Positions 54,100 to 64,000 of a stretch of 64,000 nt of DNA are shown in pieces. The notes under the pieces are model-generated. The model was not told the DNA's origin, ran no database searches, and saw nothing but the letters and a program-made list of their open reading frames with translations. Origin of the DNA: Pseudolactococcus reticulitermitis (GTDB taxonomy: Bacteria; Bacillota; Bacilli; Lactobacillales; Streptococcaceae); the NCBI RefSeq assembly GCF_002260845.1, contig NZ_BEDT01000002.1, positions 372,001 through 436,000 of the forward strand, read 5' to 3'. The position numbers were made by a program, and so were the translations under genes. How positions within the stretch are numbered: position 1 is the stretch's first letter; each line of letters begins with the position of its first letter.

Positions 54100-54220
54100 A
54101 CATCACCTCATCTTTTTTAATCAACTCATTTCATTATACCGTAAAATGCCTTATTTTACCATTATACACCACACGGGATTTGAATGATTTACAGCTAAAA
54201 CCACAGTATGCCCAATAAAA

Positions 54221-54229
54221 TGTTAGAAT
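54221..54229 (+). promoter_or_regulatory. Extended -10 of the glycosyltransferase gene, leaderless spacing
   Basis: TG-T-TAGAAT ends six nt before the ATG at 54236 and no SD is present, so the transcript should start at the A of the start codon. Confidence 0.6.
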
Positions 54230-54235
54230 AAAGAC

Positions 54236-55183
54236 ATGAACTATATGACCCATACACTAGAACCTTGGATGCCAGTCGGTGCGACTAAGCCTAAGGATGA
54301 CATTGCCAAAATTGCCACTGAAATCGGCTGGAACCGTCTTGAAATTGACCGTGCCACTCAGGAAACGACTGCCGATAACCTTGTCAGCAACCTCACCGCA
54401 TCTGACATTGTCGTCCATCAGTTTCCCAGCTATCTGTCTTTAGCGTTTGAGGAAAACTTTCAACAAGCAGTCCAAGAAACTGGCGCAAAATTTATCATCT
54501 TAATCCATGATTTTGAACCTCTGCGCCTGTCAGCACGACAAGACAGCGACCGTGAATATGCACTATTAAACCGTGCTGACGGTCTCATCGTTCACACTAC
54601 CGAGATGGCTAAAGCCCTAAACATCCCTATCCCGACTTTTATTTTGGGGCTTTTTGACTACCTGACCGACAGCCAAATTCCTGACAGAAACCCGAGCCAA
54701 AACTTGATTTTTGCCGGCACTTTGACCAAAGCACCTTGGCTCAAAAATTTCCCCTTGCCGATTAAAGTCTTCGGCAATCTCCCCAGAAAATGGTCGCCAG
54801 CTGACTTGGCACCTACACTTAAACTGCAAGACATTTTACCACAAGACTCAGCACCCGCTGAACTGCCTGACGGTATCGGTCTTGTCTGGGATACTGATGA
54901 TACAGAAAATACGCACTACCAAACCTATCAGCGACTGAACAGCCCCCATAAATTAAGTTTATATCTGGCTGCAGAACTTCCTGTTATCCTGCCATCATTT
55001 TCACCCTTTGCTGATTTTATCACGCAACATCACCTAGGCATAAGCCTAGATGATTTATCCCAACTGCCACTCACTTTTGACTACGATCCCATCATGGGTA
55101 AAAAAATCGGACACGCCCTACGACATGGCAACCATACAAAAAAATTGCTCCAAGAATTGGAACAATTTTATGAGACAAAATAA
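54236..55183 (+). CDS. Gtf3-like sugar transferase
   Basis: 315 residues. It resembles the bacterial Gtf3/beta-1,6-galactofuranosyltransferase group: ASDIVVHQFPSYLSLAFEEN, FIILIHDFEPLR, LLNRADGLIVHTTEMAKAL, NLIFAGTLTKAPWL, and SPHKLSLYLAAELPVILPSF, the acceptor/donor region typical of these enzymes. No signal peptide, so cytoplasmic and acting on a lipid-linked or protein acceptor. It is a lone gene between folA (divergent) and pyk (convergent). Acceptor unknown. No SD. Confidence 0.65.
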   Translation: MNYMTHTLEPWMPVGATKPKDDIAKIATEIGWNRLEIDRATQETTADNLVSNLTASDIVVHQFPSYLSLAFEENFQQAVQETGAKFIILIHDFEPLRLSARQDSDREYALLNRADGLIVHTTEMAKALNIPIPTFILGLFDYLTDSQIPDRNPSQNLIFAGTLTKAPWLKNFPLPIKVFGNLPRKWSPADLAPTLKLQDILPQDSAPAELPDGIGLVWDTDDTENTHYQTYQRLNSPHKLSLYLAAELPVILPSFSPFADFITQHHLGISLDDLSQLPLTFDYDPIMGKKIGHALRHGNHTKKLLQELEQFYETK

Positions 55184-55213
55184 ACTCACCAAATGATTTG
55201 GTGAGTTTATTTT
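55177..55213. terminator. Shared bidirectional terminator, glycosyltransferase and pyk
   Basis: AAAATAAACTCACCAAAT (55177-55194) and ATTTGGTGAGTTTATTTT (55196-55213) pair fully around one base. The glycosyltransferase stop lies in its left arm and pyk ends 8 nt to the right. Confidence 0.88.
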
Positions 55214-55220
55214 AGTTCAA

Positions 55221-56723
55221 TTATTTAACTGTACGAATACGCATTGTATTTGTACGGCCAGAACCAACTGGTACACCGGCAACAATGATGATGTTGTCAC
55301 CAGATGCTACAAGACCTGAGTCGATTGCTGCTTTTTCAGCAACTTCAAACATATCATCAGTTGATGCAGGTTTTTCAGTCAAGGTTGGGATAACTCCCCA
55401 GTTAATCATGAGTGATTTTTCGATTTTTTCGTCGAATGTGACTGCCAAGATATCAGCATCAGGACGATATTTAGAGATCAAACGTGCAGTTGAACCAGAC
55501 TCAGTCAAAGCAACGATCAATTTGATGTCCATTGAGTTTGTGGCATCTTTAACTGCTGAGGCAACAACCTCAGTCACATTAGAACGGTCAAATTTGTCAG
55601 AAGACAAACGGCCATATTCTTTCAAAAGTGCTTGCGCATTTTTGTCAACAGTTGCCATTGTGCGAACTGATTCTACTGGGTATTTACCATTAGCAGATTC
55701 GCCTGAAAGCATTGTGGCATCAGTGCCATCAATAACCGCATTGAAAACGTCAGAGATTTCTGAACGCGTTGCACGTGGTTTATCAGTCATTGTTTCAAGC
55801 ATGTTAGTTGCTGTGATAACAGCTTTACCAGCAGCATTGACTTTTTGAATGATTTGTTTTTGGTAAACGGGTACCATTTCGAATGGTACTTCGATACCCA
55901 TATCACCACGGGCAATCATGATACCTTCAGAGGCAGCAATGATTTCATCGATATTGTCGATACCTTGTTGGTTTTCGATTTTAGGGAAAAGTTGCACGTG
56001 TGTGTTACCAGTTTCTTCAAGAATCGCACGCACTTCATTCACGTCTTTAGCAGAACGGACAAATGAAATCGCGATGAAGTTCAAGCCTTGTTCCAAACCA
56101 AAACGGATGTCATCGTTATCACGTTCAGCAAGCGCTGGGAAAGGAATTTTAGTGTTCGGAATGTTCACGCCTTTTTGTTTCGCAATAACACCATCATTTT
56201 GAACTTCAACTTCAAATTCACGCGTTGCCGCATCTTTACCAGCAAGTGTCAAACCAAGTTTACCATCATCGATAAGGATTGTTTGACCGATTTCAACGTT
56301 ATCAAAAATGTCAAGACCGCCAGCAACGTTCAAAGCAATCACATCTTTAGTAGATTGAACACCTTGTTTTGTCGCAACACGTAATTTGTCACCTGTTTTG
56401 TATTCAAATTCTTTAGCATCGCCTTCGAACAATTCAGTACGGATTTCAGGTCCTTTTGTGTCAAGCAAGAAACCAACTTTTTGGTTAGCGATTTCTTCAG
56501 CGCGACGGACAACTTTCATACGGTCGCCTTGTTCTTCATGGTCACCATGTGAGAAATTAAAACGGAAAACATTTGCGCCCTCTTTGATGAGCTCAGCAAT
56601 TTTTTGTGCTGATGCTTCAACATCAAGTTTTTCACCCCAGTAACCATCGTCACCGAATTTTTTACCACCACGGATTTCAACAGCTGGTCCAAGTGTTGCA
56701 ACAATTTTTACGCGTTTGTTCAT
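55221..56723 (-). CDS. pyk: Pyruvate kinase
   Basis: 500 residues. NKRVKIVATLGPAVE at the N-terminus, FRFNFSHGDHEEQ, LLDTKGPEIRTE, and the signature LFPKIENQQGIDNIDEI with MIARGDMGIEVP and TATNMLETMT. It makes ATP and pyruvate from PEP and ADP. GAAGGAG before the ATG. It follows pfkA as in the lactococcal las operon, but no ldh follows: the next gene is convergent. Confidence 0.96.
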   Translation of the reverse strand: MNKRVKIVATLGPAVEIRGGKKFGDDGYWGEKLDVEASAQKIAELIKEGANVFRFNFSHGDHEEQGDRMKVVRRAEEIANQKVGFLLDTKGPEIRTELFEGDAKEFEYKTGDKLRVATKQGVQSTKDVIALNVAGGLDIFDNVEIGQTILIDDGKLGLTLAGKDAATREFEVEVQNDGVIAKQKGVNIPNTKIPFPALAERDNDDIRFGLEQGLNFIAISFVRSAKDVNEVRAILEETGNTHVQLFPKIENQQGIDNIDEIIAASEGIMIARGDMGIEVPFEMVPVYQKQIIQKVNAAGKAVITATNMLETMTDKPRATRSEISDVFNAVIDGTDATMLSGESANGKYPVESVRTMATVDKNAQALLKEYGRLSSDKFDRSNVTEVVASAVKDATNSMDIKLIVALTESGSTARLISKYRPDADILAVTFDEKIEKSLMINWGVIPTLTEKPASTDDMFEVAEKAAIDSGLVASGDNIIIVAGVPVGSGRTNTMRIRTVK

Positions 56724-56841
56724 TTTGATAGAACTCCTTCTATAATAAAGTGGTTTTCACCAATATTTACGAACATCTCAAACGAGAGGTGCTCTGACAC
56801 TGCTGACGCAGCGAAAGTTAACAAGTGGAGCAAAGAAATGT

Positions 56842-57941
<1,100 letters not shown>

Positions 57942-57954
57942 ATGTCTGAGCACT

Positions 57955-57978
57955 AAAAAAAGCGCACTGACGCTTTTT
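57955..57978 (-). terminator. nagA terminator
   Basis: AAAAAGCG pairs with CGCTTTTT around a 6-nt loop; on the minus strand it ends in a T-run. It lies about 55 nt after the nagA stop and just upstream of the cre site. Confidence 0.85.
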
Positions 57979-58032
57979 CTAGTATCTCTCATCTTCCTAT
58001 CAGCCTTGGCCTACTGTGCTTGAATTTAAGCC

Positions 58033-59190
58033 TTAGGCAGAATAGACTTTTTCACCATTCAAATAAGTGGCTGAAAGCTCTAAATCTTCTTCAAGGACGA
58101 TGAAATCAGCGGCGAAACCTGGTTTAATGCGACCACATTTGTCGTCAATACCGACAGATTTAGCTGGAATGAGCGTCGCCATCATCACCGCTTCTTCAGG
58201 TGAGGCAATCCCCCATTCGACCACGTTTTTAAGACCATCTTTGAGCTTCAAGATAGACCCTGCTAAATTACCGCCGTCTTTGAGACGTGCAGTGCCATTT
58301 TCCACGATAACAGGATATTCACCTAACATGTAGTCGCCATCAGGCTCGCCACCGGCACGCATACAGTCAGTAATCAAGGCAACATGGTCATGCCCTTTTT
58401 GTTTCATCAAAATGTCACAAGCTTTTGGATGGACATGGTGACCATCGCAGATTAACTCTGCGTAAGTATGCGGAATTTCATAGATAGCGCCTACCATCCC
58501 AAGTTCACGATGCGTCAAGCCCCGCATCCCATTGTAGGCATGAACCCAGATACTAGCACCGGCTTCTGCGCCACGAACAGCTTGTTCGTAAGTCGCATCA
58601 GAGTGACCGAGCGCCACTCTTGTGCCAGTCGCTGTTACTTTTGAAATGAAATCTTCGACGCCATCACGTTCAGGGGCAACCGCGATTTTCAACAACATGC
58701 CTTTGGCAGCTGCCTGCCAACCTTGGAATTCTTCAAAGCTTGGATTACGCATGTAGTCAGCATTTTGCGCACCCTTATATTTCTCAGTGAAATAAGGCCC
58801 TTCAAAGAAAATCCCTTGAATTTTAGCACCACTCGCTTCTGTATAATGGTCACCGATTGTTTGACAAATGTCGCGCAATTGTTCATAGCTTGCCGTCAAT
58901 GCTGTCGGTAAGAATGAGGTCACACCTGTTGATAAAAGGGCATCACTCATGGTGTGAACAATCCCGTCTTTATCATTGTCCATGACATCAGCGCCCGCAT
59001 AACCATGGACGTGAGTATCGACTAAACCTGGCGCAATGAATTTACCACTGTAATCTAAAATTTCAGCATGTTCAGGCGCTTGCATCGTATGTTTCCCGAA
59101 TTTACCATCTGCCGTGACTTCTAAGTAGCCACCTACCTTGACTTCGTAAGGATAGAAAAATTTGTCCGCTTTGATATAGTAAGTTGTCAT
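58033..59190 (-). CDS. nagA: N-acetylglucosamine-6-phosphate deacetylase
   Basis: 385 residues of the amidohydrolase superfamily. Metal-binding APGLVDTHVHGYAGADVMD, GIFFEGPYFTEKYKGAQN with the ligand glutamate, VALGHSDATYEQ, HAYNGMRGLTHRELGMVG, CDGHHVHP and the catalytic aspartate in VALITDCMRAGG. It makes glucosamine-6-phosphate from cell-wall or imported GlcNAc-6-phosphate, which complements glmS. GAGGTAAAG before the ATG. Confidence 0.95.
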   Translation of the reverse strand: MTTYYIKADKFFYPYEVKVGGYLEVTADGKFGKHTMQAPEHAEILDYSGKFIAPGLVDTHVHGYAGADVMDNDKDGIVHTMSDALLSTGVTSFLPTALTASYEQLRDICQTIGDHYTEASGAKIQGIFFEGPYFTEKYKGAQNADYMRNPSFEEFQGWQAAAKGMLLKIAVAPERDGVEDFISKVTATGTRVALGHSDATYEQAVRGAEAGASIWVHAYNGMRGLTHRELGMVGAIYEIPHTYAELICDGHHVHPKACDILMKQKGHDHVALITDCMRAGGEPDGDYMLGEYPVIVENGTARLKDGGNLAGSILKLKDGLKNVVEWGIASPEEAVMMATLIPAKSVGIDDKCGRIKPGFAADFIVLEEDLELSATYLNGEKVYSA

Positions 59191-59234
59191 CGACTTTACC
59201 TCATTTATTCTTTCTTAAAATAGACTTTTTTATC

Positions 59235-59263
59235 ATTTTACACCTTTTTGATGTCTTTGTCAA
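59235..59263 (-). promoter_or_regulatory. nagA promoter
   Basis: TTGACA (59263-59258), 17-bp spacer, TAAAAT (59240-59235) on the minus strand, near-consensus. The leader is about 38 nt with GAGGT. Confidence 0.78.
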
Positions 59264-59291
59264 AAAGTGGTATAGTCCAATTTTGAGATAT

Positions 59292-59319
59292 AAAAAAAGC
59301 GAGCTAGTCTCACTCGCTT
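59292..59319 (-). terminator. telA terminator overlapping the stop codon
   Basis: AAGCGAG pairs with CTCGCTT around a loop that contains part of the telA end; TTTTTTT follows on the minus strand. Confidence 0.85.
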
Positions 59320-60458
59320 GTTGTTTTGTTAGATAACTCCAGCAGTTTAGCCTTAATTTCTTCTTCAAGTTGGGCAAGCTCTACTTCACCCTGACGCCGT
59401 TTAATCGCCCCCTCACGTTGAATGTTCATCGTTTCTTGAATGGTTTCAATTAAATTAGCCTGAGTGGTTTTGAGCGTCTCAATATCAACCACACCCCGTT
59501 CGTTTTCCCGTGCTGCTTCTATAGAAGATTGTTTTAACATTTCAGAGTTTTTGGTCAACAAATCATTGGTCGTACTAGAGACAATCCGCTGGCTTGTCAA
59601 AGCGTCTTTTTGTTTCAAAAGCGTCAAAGCAATCGCAACCTGATTTTTCCATAAAGGAATGGCAGTGTTGATGGACGTCTGAATTTTTTCAGCCAATTCT
59701 TGGTTGGTATTTTGAATCATCCGGATTTGTGGCGCTTGTTGAATTGTAATCTGACGCGCGAGTTTCAAATCATATTGGCGTTTGTCCAGACGATTTTTAT
59801 AGCTTTCCAAATCAGAAATCTTTTGAACCGCAATCGCATTATCTGGCGTATGTTCAGCTTCAATTTTCGCTTGCGGAATAATCGTGTCATCAAGTTCCTT
59901 GATTTTCAGCTCTGCGCCTGCAATATAGACACTCAGCGCATGGAAATAATCCAAATTTTCAGCATAAAGTGTCTCCAAGGTTTGATTATCTTCCAATAAG
60001 CCCTTGTACTCATGCGTCAACTTAATTGAAATTTTGTCAATACCTGCCCCCAATTTTTGATATTTTTGGGTCACTTCAAAAATTGATTTTTTGACTTTGC
60101 CAAACATTTTTTTGAAAAAGCCTGGGTCTTCTGCCACAAGATCGTTAGGGTTAGACTCTTGGAGCTGATACATGAGGTCAGTCAGCGCTGTGCCGACTTC
60201 GCCCAAGTCTTTAGCTTGAACTTTATTTAGAACAGACTGTGAAAAATCACCAATCTTTTTCTGTGCCAAGGACCCGTATTCAATGACAGATTGGGAATTA
60301 GTTTCATCCAAAGATTTCGACAATTCTTTTGCTTTCCCTACCTCTTCTTCCGATAAAGTCGCAAGAGCAGTGCCAGTCGTCACGCTCTGTGTCAGTGGCT
60401 TTTCTACTAGCGTGGCTTGGTCAGCAGTCATTAAGTCATCCAGAATCTCATTAGCCAT
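59310..60458 (-). CDS. telA: TelA-family toxic anion resistance protein
   Basis: 382 residues, mostly helical, no membrane segment. KIGDFSQSVLNKVQAKDLGE, FKKMFGKVKKSIFEVTQKYQ, and IPLWKNQVAIALTLLKQKDA with the following helix are characteristic of the TelA/KlaA family, linked to tellurite, cell-envelope stress and antimicrobial tolerance, mechanism unclear. It overlaps xpaC by 8 nt (ATGGCTAA) with GAGGTAGAAA as SD. Confidence 0.92.
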   Translation of the reverse strand: MANEILDDLMTADQATLVEKPLTQSVTTGTALATLSEEEVGKAKELSKSLDETNSQSVIEYGSLAQKKIGDFSQSVLNKVQAKDLGEVGTALTDLMYQLQESNPNDLVAEDPGFFKKMFGKVKKSIFEVTQKYQKLGAGIDKISIKLTHEYKGLLEDNQTLETLYAENLDYFHALSVYIAGAELKIKELDDTIIPQAKIEAEHTPDNAIAVQKISDLESYKNRLDKRQYDLKLARQITIQQAPQIRMIQNTNQELAEKIQTSINTAIPLWKNQVAIALTLLKQKDALTSQRIVSSTTNDLLTKNSEMLKQSSIEAARENERGVVDIETLKTTQANLIETIQETMNIQREGAIKRRQGEVELAQLEEEIKAKLLELSNKTTSE

Positions 60459-60960
60459 TTTCTACCTCATCTTTAATTTTTTCAATATCATCTGACAGTT
60501 CTAATTCATACGTTTTCGCAATTTTTTCAGATAACTGCCGAATGACTTTCTGACTTTCAATCTTTAATTCCTGATTAAGTTTATCAACACTTTTAACATT
60601 GTCATAAGTTTCTGTTAAGTCAACCATGGTTGGCAATTGTTTATAGAGAAAGTTGTGATTGGTCAGCGCCATTTTAGGATGTTTAACAATCAGTTGAAAT
60701 AGTTTTTTAGCACTTTTCAAGCCACCTGTTACATTTTCAATGATTTGTAACTCTGAATCTTGTTTGACTGCAGTCTCCCAAGTTTTGATTTGAGCTTTCG
60801 CCTCTTTCATGGTACCACGAAAAATGGTGATGTCCTGATCCGACAACCCTTTTTCATGATAGGTATCCATTAAATTAGTCTTTTTACTTTTTTTATAATC
60901 ATGTCTTAACCACAAAATGAGCACCACCGCTATTATTATCAAGATTGTTATTAATTTCAT
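60451..60960 (-). CDS. xpaC: XpaC-like protein
   Basis: 169 residues: N-terminal membrane helix (LITILIIIAVVLILWL) and helical cytoplasmic domain with ITIFRGTMKEAKAQIKTWE and PKMALTNHNFLYKQLPTM. The xpaC-telA pair is common in Firmicutes. A paralogue with another partner lies at 16725-17270. Both genes have a -10 box ending six nt before the ATG and lack an SD. Confidence 0.85.
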   Translation of the reverse strand: MKLITILIIIAVVLILWLRHDYKKSKKTNLMDTYHEKGLSDQDITIFRGTMKEAKAQIKTWETAVKQDSELQIIENVTGGLKSAKKLFQLIVKHPKMALTNHNFLYKQLPTMVDLTETYDNVKSVDKLNQELKIESQKVIRQLSEKIAKTYELELSDDIEKIKDEVENG

Positions 60961-60966
60961 AACTCT

Positions 60967-60975
60967 ATTTTAGCA
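60967..60975 (-). promoter_or_regulatory. xpaC extended -10, leaderless spacing
   Basis: On the minus strand TG-C-TAAAAT is followed by AGAGTT and the ATG at 60960. Divergent gpsA has TG-C-TAAAAT at 61026-61034 but a 25-nt leader with GGAGG. Confidence 0.65.
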
Positions 60976-61059
60976 TATTTTCTCGTGCAATTCTCAGTCT
61001 AGAGTATGATTTTTTTATTGGAATGTGCTAAAATGAAAAGGAATACAATTGGAGGTATT

Positions 61060-62097
61060 ATGACTCAAAAGAAAATTGCCGTCTTAGGACCAGGTTCATG
61101 GGGAACTGCATTGTCGCAAGTGCTCAATGACAACGGTCACGAAGTTCGGATTTGGGGAAATGTTCCTGAGCAAATTACGGAAATCAACGAAAAGCATACC
61201 AATACGCGTTATTTTAGCGAGGTTATCTTAGACGATAAAATCACAGGTTACAACGACTTGGCTACTGCCCTTACTGATGTTGATGCGATTTTATTCGTTG
61301 TCCCAACTAAGGTCACACGGCTCGTTGCCAAACAAGTTGCTGAAGTTTTGGATCACAAGGTTGTCGTCATGCACGCTTCTAAAGGTTTGGAACAAGGCAC
61401 GCACGAACGTATCTCGACCATCCTAGAAGAAGAAATTCCTGCTGACTTGCGTTCTGACGTTGTCGTTGTTTCTGGACCTTCTCATGCGGAAGAAACCATT
61501 GTCCGCGATTTGACACTTATCACGGCGGCATCTAAGAACCACGAAGATGCCAAATATGTGCAAGACCTTTTTAGTAACGACTATTTCAGACTTTATACCA
61601 ATGATGATGTCATCGGTGTCGAGACAGCCGCTGCCTTAAAAAACGTCATTGCCGTTGGTGCGGGTGCCTTACATGGACTTGGCTTCGGCGACAATGCAAA
61701 AGCTGCTATCATTACGCGTGGTCTTGCTGAGATTACACGTCTCGGCGTCGCCATGGGTGCTAATCCAATGACCTATATCGGTTTATCCGGTGTGGGCGAT
61801 TTGATTGTCACAGGAACTTCTATCCACTCTCGAAACTGGCGTGCCGGTGATGCTTTAGGTCGTGGTGAAAAACTCGCCGATATCGAAGCTAACATGGGGA
61901 TGGTCATCGAGGGTGTCTCAACAACTAAAGTTGCCTATGAATTATCCAAGATGTTACAGGTTGAAATGCCTATCGTTGATACCATTTATCACGTGATTTA
62001 CAAAGATGCGGATATTCGGGAAAGTATTATTAAATTGATGCGTCGTGAAGGCCGTCCCGAAAATGAATATATTATAGAAATAAAAGGACTGAATTAA
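61060..62097 (+). CDS. gpsA: Glycerol-3-phosphate dehydrogenase [NAD(P)+]
   Basis: 345 residues from the ATG at 61060, with TTGGAGG upstream; the longer open frame is not supported. NAD-binding [31 protein letters not shown], catalytic lysine in [11 protein letters not shown], and [19 protein letters not shown]. It makes glycerol-3-phosphate, the substrate of PlsY. galU follows after one nt. Confidence 0.95.
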   Translation: MTQKKIAVLGPGSWGTALSQVLNDNGHEVRIWGNVPEQITEINEKHTNTRYFSEVILDDKITGYNDLATALTDVDAILFVVPTKVTRLVAKQVAEVLDHKVVVMHASKGLEQGTHERISTILEEEIPADLRSDVVVVSGPSHAEETIVRDLTLITAASKNHEDAKYVQDLFSNDYFRLYTNDDVIGVETAAALKNVIAVGAGALHGLGFGDNAKAAIITRGLAEITRLGVAMGANPMTYIGLSGVGDLIVTGTSIHSRNWRAGDALGRGEKLADIEANMGMVIEGVSTTKVAYELSKMLQVEMPIVDTIYHVIYKDADIRESIIKLMRREGRPENEYIIEIKGLN

Positions 62098-62098
62098 G

Positions 62099-63034
62099 AT
62101 GAGAGATGATTGTTTAGATAAAAAAGTTCGTAAAGCTGTCATTCCAGCAGCAGGTCTTGGGACACGTTTCTTGCCAGCAACTAAAGCACTCGCGAAAGAA
62201 ATGCTACCGATTGTTGATAAACCGACGATTCAATTTATCGTTGAGGAAGCCCTCAAATCAGGTATCGAAGATATTCTGATCGTCACTGGTAAAGCGAAAC
62301 GCCCAATTGAAGACCATTTCGACTCAAATATTGAACTTGAAATGGCACTTAAAGAAAAAGGCAAAGATGATTTGTTGAAACTCGTTGAAGAAACGACTGA
62401 TATCAATCTTCACTTCATTCGCCAAAGTCACCCGAAAGGTTTGGGGCATGCTGTCTTGCAAGCTAAATCATTTATCGGTGAAGAACCTTTTGTTGTCATG
62501 CTCGGTGATGACTTAATGGAATCTGAAATCCCCTTAACGAAACAACTGATTCATGACTATGAGAAAACACATGCGTCAACTATCGCTGTCATGAAAGTGC
62601 CACATCAAGATGTTGACAAATACGGTGTGATTGCGCCTGAGGGCGAAGTTTGCAAAGGACTTTATAACGTTGCTAATTTCGTTGAAAAACCTGCTGTCGC
62701 TGATGCGCCTAGTGATTTAGCGATTATCGGTCGCTATCTCCTAACGCCTGAAATTTTCGAAATTTTAGACAATCAAACACCAGGCGCTGGCAATGAAATC
62801 CAATTAACGGATGCCATTGAAACGCTTAACAAAACACAACGCGTTTTTGCTCGTGAATTTACTGGTCGCCGTTATGATGTCGGCGATAAATTTGGTTTTG
62901 TTGAAACGACAATCGAATATGGTCTTGGTCATCCACAAATCAAGCAAGATTTGCATGACTATATCATCAAAAAAGGGAAAGAATTAGAAAAAGCTGATTT
63001 AGCAGCCGCTAAGCCTGCAACAACTAAAAAATAA
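62099..63034 (+). CDS. galU: UTP-glucose-1-phosphate uridylyltransferase
   Basis: 311 residues. [20 protein letters not shown] is the nucleotide-binding signature; [30 protein letters not shown] and [20 protein letters not shown] follow. It makes UDP-glucose for polysaccharide and glycolipid synthesis. The N-terminus is a few residues longer than usual. AAAAGGA precedes the ATG. Confidence 0.95.
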   Translation: MRDDCLDKKVRKAVIPAAGLGTRFLPATKALAKEMLPIVDKPTIQFIVEEALKSGIEDILIVTGKAKRPIEDHFDSNIELEMALKEKGKDDLLKLVEETTDINLHFIRQSHPKGLGHAVLQAKSFIGEEPFVVMLGDDLMESEIPLTKQLIHDYEKTHASTIAVMKVPHQDVDKYGVIAPEGEVCKGLYNVANFVEKPAVADAPSDLAIIGRYLLTPEIFEILDNQTPGAGNEIQLTDAIETLNKTQRVFAREFTGRRYDVGDKFGFVETTIEYGLGHPQIKQDLHDYIIKKGKELEKADLAAAKPATTKK

Positions 63035-63042
63035 AAGGGGAG

Positions 63043-63067
63043 ACGTTCTGATACTGGGACGTTTTTT
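63043..63067 (+). terminator. gpsA-galU terminator
   Basis: ACGTTC pairs with GGACGT around an 8-nt loop, followed by TTTTTT. It begins 9 nt after the galU stop. Confidence 0.75.
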
Positions 63068-63137
63068 CTGATTTTTAGGCATCATGAATTGGACATAGCA
63101 TATATTTCATTAATATTAAGCAAAACTTCTCTAAACA

Positions 63138-63146
63138 TGATAAAAT
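63138..63146 (+). promoter_or_regulatory. Extended -10 of the NusG-II gene, leaderless spacing
   Basis: TG-A-TAAAAT ends six nt before the ATG at 63153; no SD. An earlier in-frame ATG at 63147 would lie inside the promoter-start interval and is unlikely to be transcribed. Confidence 0.6.
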
Positions 63147-63152
63147 ATGATA

Positions 63153-63584
63153 ATGAAAACAACTACGGGCAAGCTAAAAAATGTCTTGACTGCAATTAAA
63201 GCGTTACGGATGAAACCGCTAGATTTTATCCTTGTGATGTGTTTAATGCTTGCAAGTTTCACACCTTTTTTGCTACTAGGTGGGAAACAGGGCATTAGCC
63301 ATCAGGCACAGTTACGCGTCAACAGCCAAGTCGTTAAAAATTTTGATTTAACAAAAAATCAAACCTACACCTATCAAGATGCCGACGGTGAGATTAACAA
63401 AATAGAGGTACGTGATGGTCGCATCGCGATCGTTTATGCGAATTGTGGCGATCAAGTCTGCGTCAGAAAAGGCTTTATCAATCAAACTGGACAGACGATT
63501 GTTTGTCTCCCCCATAAACTTGTTATTGAAGTCATGCACTCTGGCAATGACGATGACAACGGAAGCAGGATAATAGATTATTAA
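63153..63584 (+). CDS. NusG domain II-containing membrane-anchored protein
   Basis: 143 residues. One N-terminal helix (ILVMCLMLASFTPFLLLGG), then an extracytoplasmic domain with NCGDQVCVRKGFINQTGQTI and VCLPHKLVIEV, the NusG-II pattern of paired cysteines. Such genes regularly precede a Gx-type transporter, as here, and occur in flavin-based extracellular electron transfer loci, where they may be the EetA component; that role is inference. The next gene starts inside its stop (TAATG). Confidence 0.8.
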   Translation: MKTTTGKLKNVLTAIKALRMKPLDFILVMCLMLASFTPFLLLGGKQGISHQAQLRVNSQVVKNFDLTKNQTYTYQDADGEINKIEVRDGRIAIVYANCGDQVCVRKGFINQTGQTIVCLPHKLVIEVMHSGNDDDNGSRIIDY

Positions 63585-64000
63585 TGAACCAACAACAGTT
63601 ACATCGGCTTGTCTATATCGCTTTACTCACAGCATCAGCGACCATCATCGGGATTGTGGAATCCTTGTTTCCCTCGCCCTTTGCTTTTGCTCCCGGCGCT
63701 AAATTTGGCTTTGCCAATCTGGTCGTTCTCATAGCGCTTTTTACGCTGAAAAAATCTGACGTGATTATTCTAATGGTACTCAAATTACTGCTCACGGCGC
63801 TTTTTACAGGTTTTTCAGTTTTTCTCTATAGCATGGCTGGTGGTTTTCTATCTCTGCTGGCGATGTACCTCGTCAAACTTTTAGGGCCTAAACTTATCAG
63901 TTTGATTGGGATTTCTCTCGTCGGTGGTTTTTTCCATAATGTGGGTCAACTCCTCATGGCGACTTGGCTTGCGCAAACCCCTGCTGTTCTACTTTATCTG
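63584..64000 (+). CDS. Gx transporter family protein, 5' part
   Basis: 139 codons visible, running off the right edge. Several hydrophobic helices and the Hpre_diP_synt_I/Gx family motifs ESLFPSPFAFAPGAKFGFAN and GGFFHNVGQLLMATW. Some annotations call it heptaprenyl diphosphate synthase component I, but it looks like an S-component-like or quinone-related membrane protein. It overlaps the NusG-II gene by one nt. Confidence 0.78.
   Translation, partial: MNQQQLHRLVYIALLTASATIIGIVESLFPSPFAFAPGAKFGFANLVVLIALFTLKKSDVIILMVLKLLLTALFTGFSVFLYSMAGGFLSLLAMYLVKLLGPKLISLIGISLVGGFFHNVGQLLMATWLAQTPAVLLYL

Noticed and set aside
55285-55848. 187-residue plus-strand ORF inside pyk
   Set aside because: Antisense shadow caused by codon bias of the highly expressed pyk gene.

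Overview
The window looks like low-GC Firmicutes chromosome from the Streptococcaceae, most likely a Lactococcus or close relative (for example the L. piscium/raffinolactis side of the genus). Supporting signs are the murT-gatD pair, a class Ib nrdHIEF cluster, murB followed by potABCD, folA - small membrane protein - clpX - engB, hom-thrB, a las-type pfkA-pyk pair and a LexA-like regulator resembling HdiR. The genus call is inference from gene content; there is no rRNA or tRNA gene here. Most of the window is ordinary core chromosome, with accessory material at 1-8.6 kb, 8.7-12.3 kb and 31.8-39.6 kb.

1-8.6 kb (minus strand) is a sulfur-scavenging operon: an aryl-sulfotransferase-like protein, a sulfonate-type ABC importer (binding lipoprotein, permease, ATPase), a siroheme sulfite/nitrite reductase, CobA for siroheme synthesis, an APC permease and the start of a CbiX/SirB-type chelatase. 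A site matching the streptococcal Cys-box precedes it. 8.7-12.3 kb holds an intact IS1182-family element, a perfect 36-bp palindrome, a GNAT enzyme, a decayed small gene and a frameshifted PEP-binding TIM-barrel gene. 12.3-18.3 kb has an ABC-2 exporter, speG, an XpaC-like pair and a beta-hydroxyacid dehydrogenase.

18.4-31.7 kb carries murT-gatD, an MFS transporter, glmS, an HdiR-like repressor divergent from plsY, nrdHIE - HAD phosphatase - nrdF, and a SGNH hydrolase/RmlC-like pair. 31.8-39.6 kb is a defence island: a two-methyltransferase module divergent from McrB-like and McrC-like restriction genes (LlaJI/BsuMI-type layout), flanked by broken genes (GIY-YIG protein, an rlm paralogue) and next to a type I system reduced to its regulator and an HsdM fragment.

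40-64 kb carries rlmD, the murB-pot operon with three extra membrane/exported genes, hom-thrB, folA-clpX-engB, pfkA-pyk with a CcpA site, nagA, xpaC-telA, gpsA-galU and the start of a NusG-II/Gx-transporter pair.

The most general pattern is in the promoters. Seven genes (an xpaC-like gene, murT, plsY, rlmD, a glycosyltransferase, xpaC and the NusG-II gene) have a -10 box ending exactly 6 nt before the ATG and no Shine-Dalgarno, and six of the seven have a TGN extended -10. This predicts leaderless mRNAs starting at the A of the start codon.
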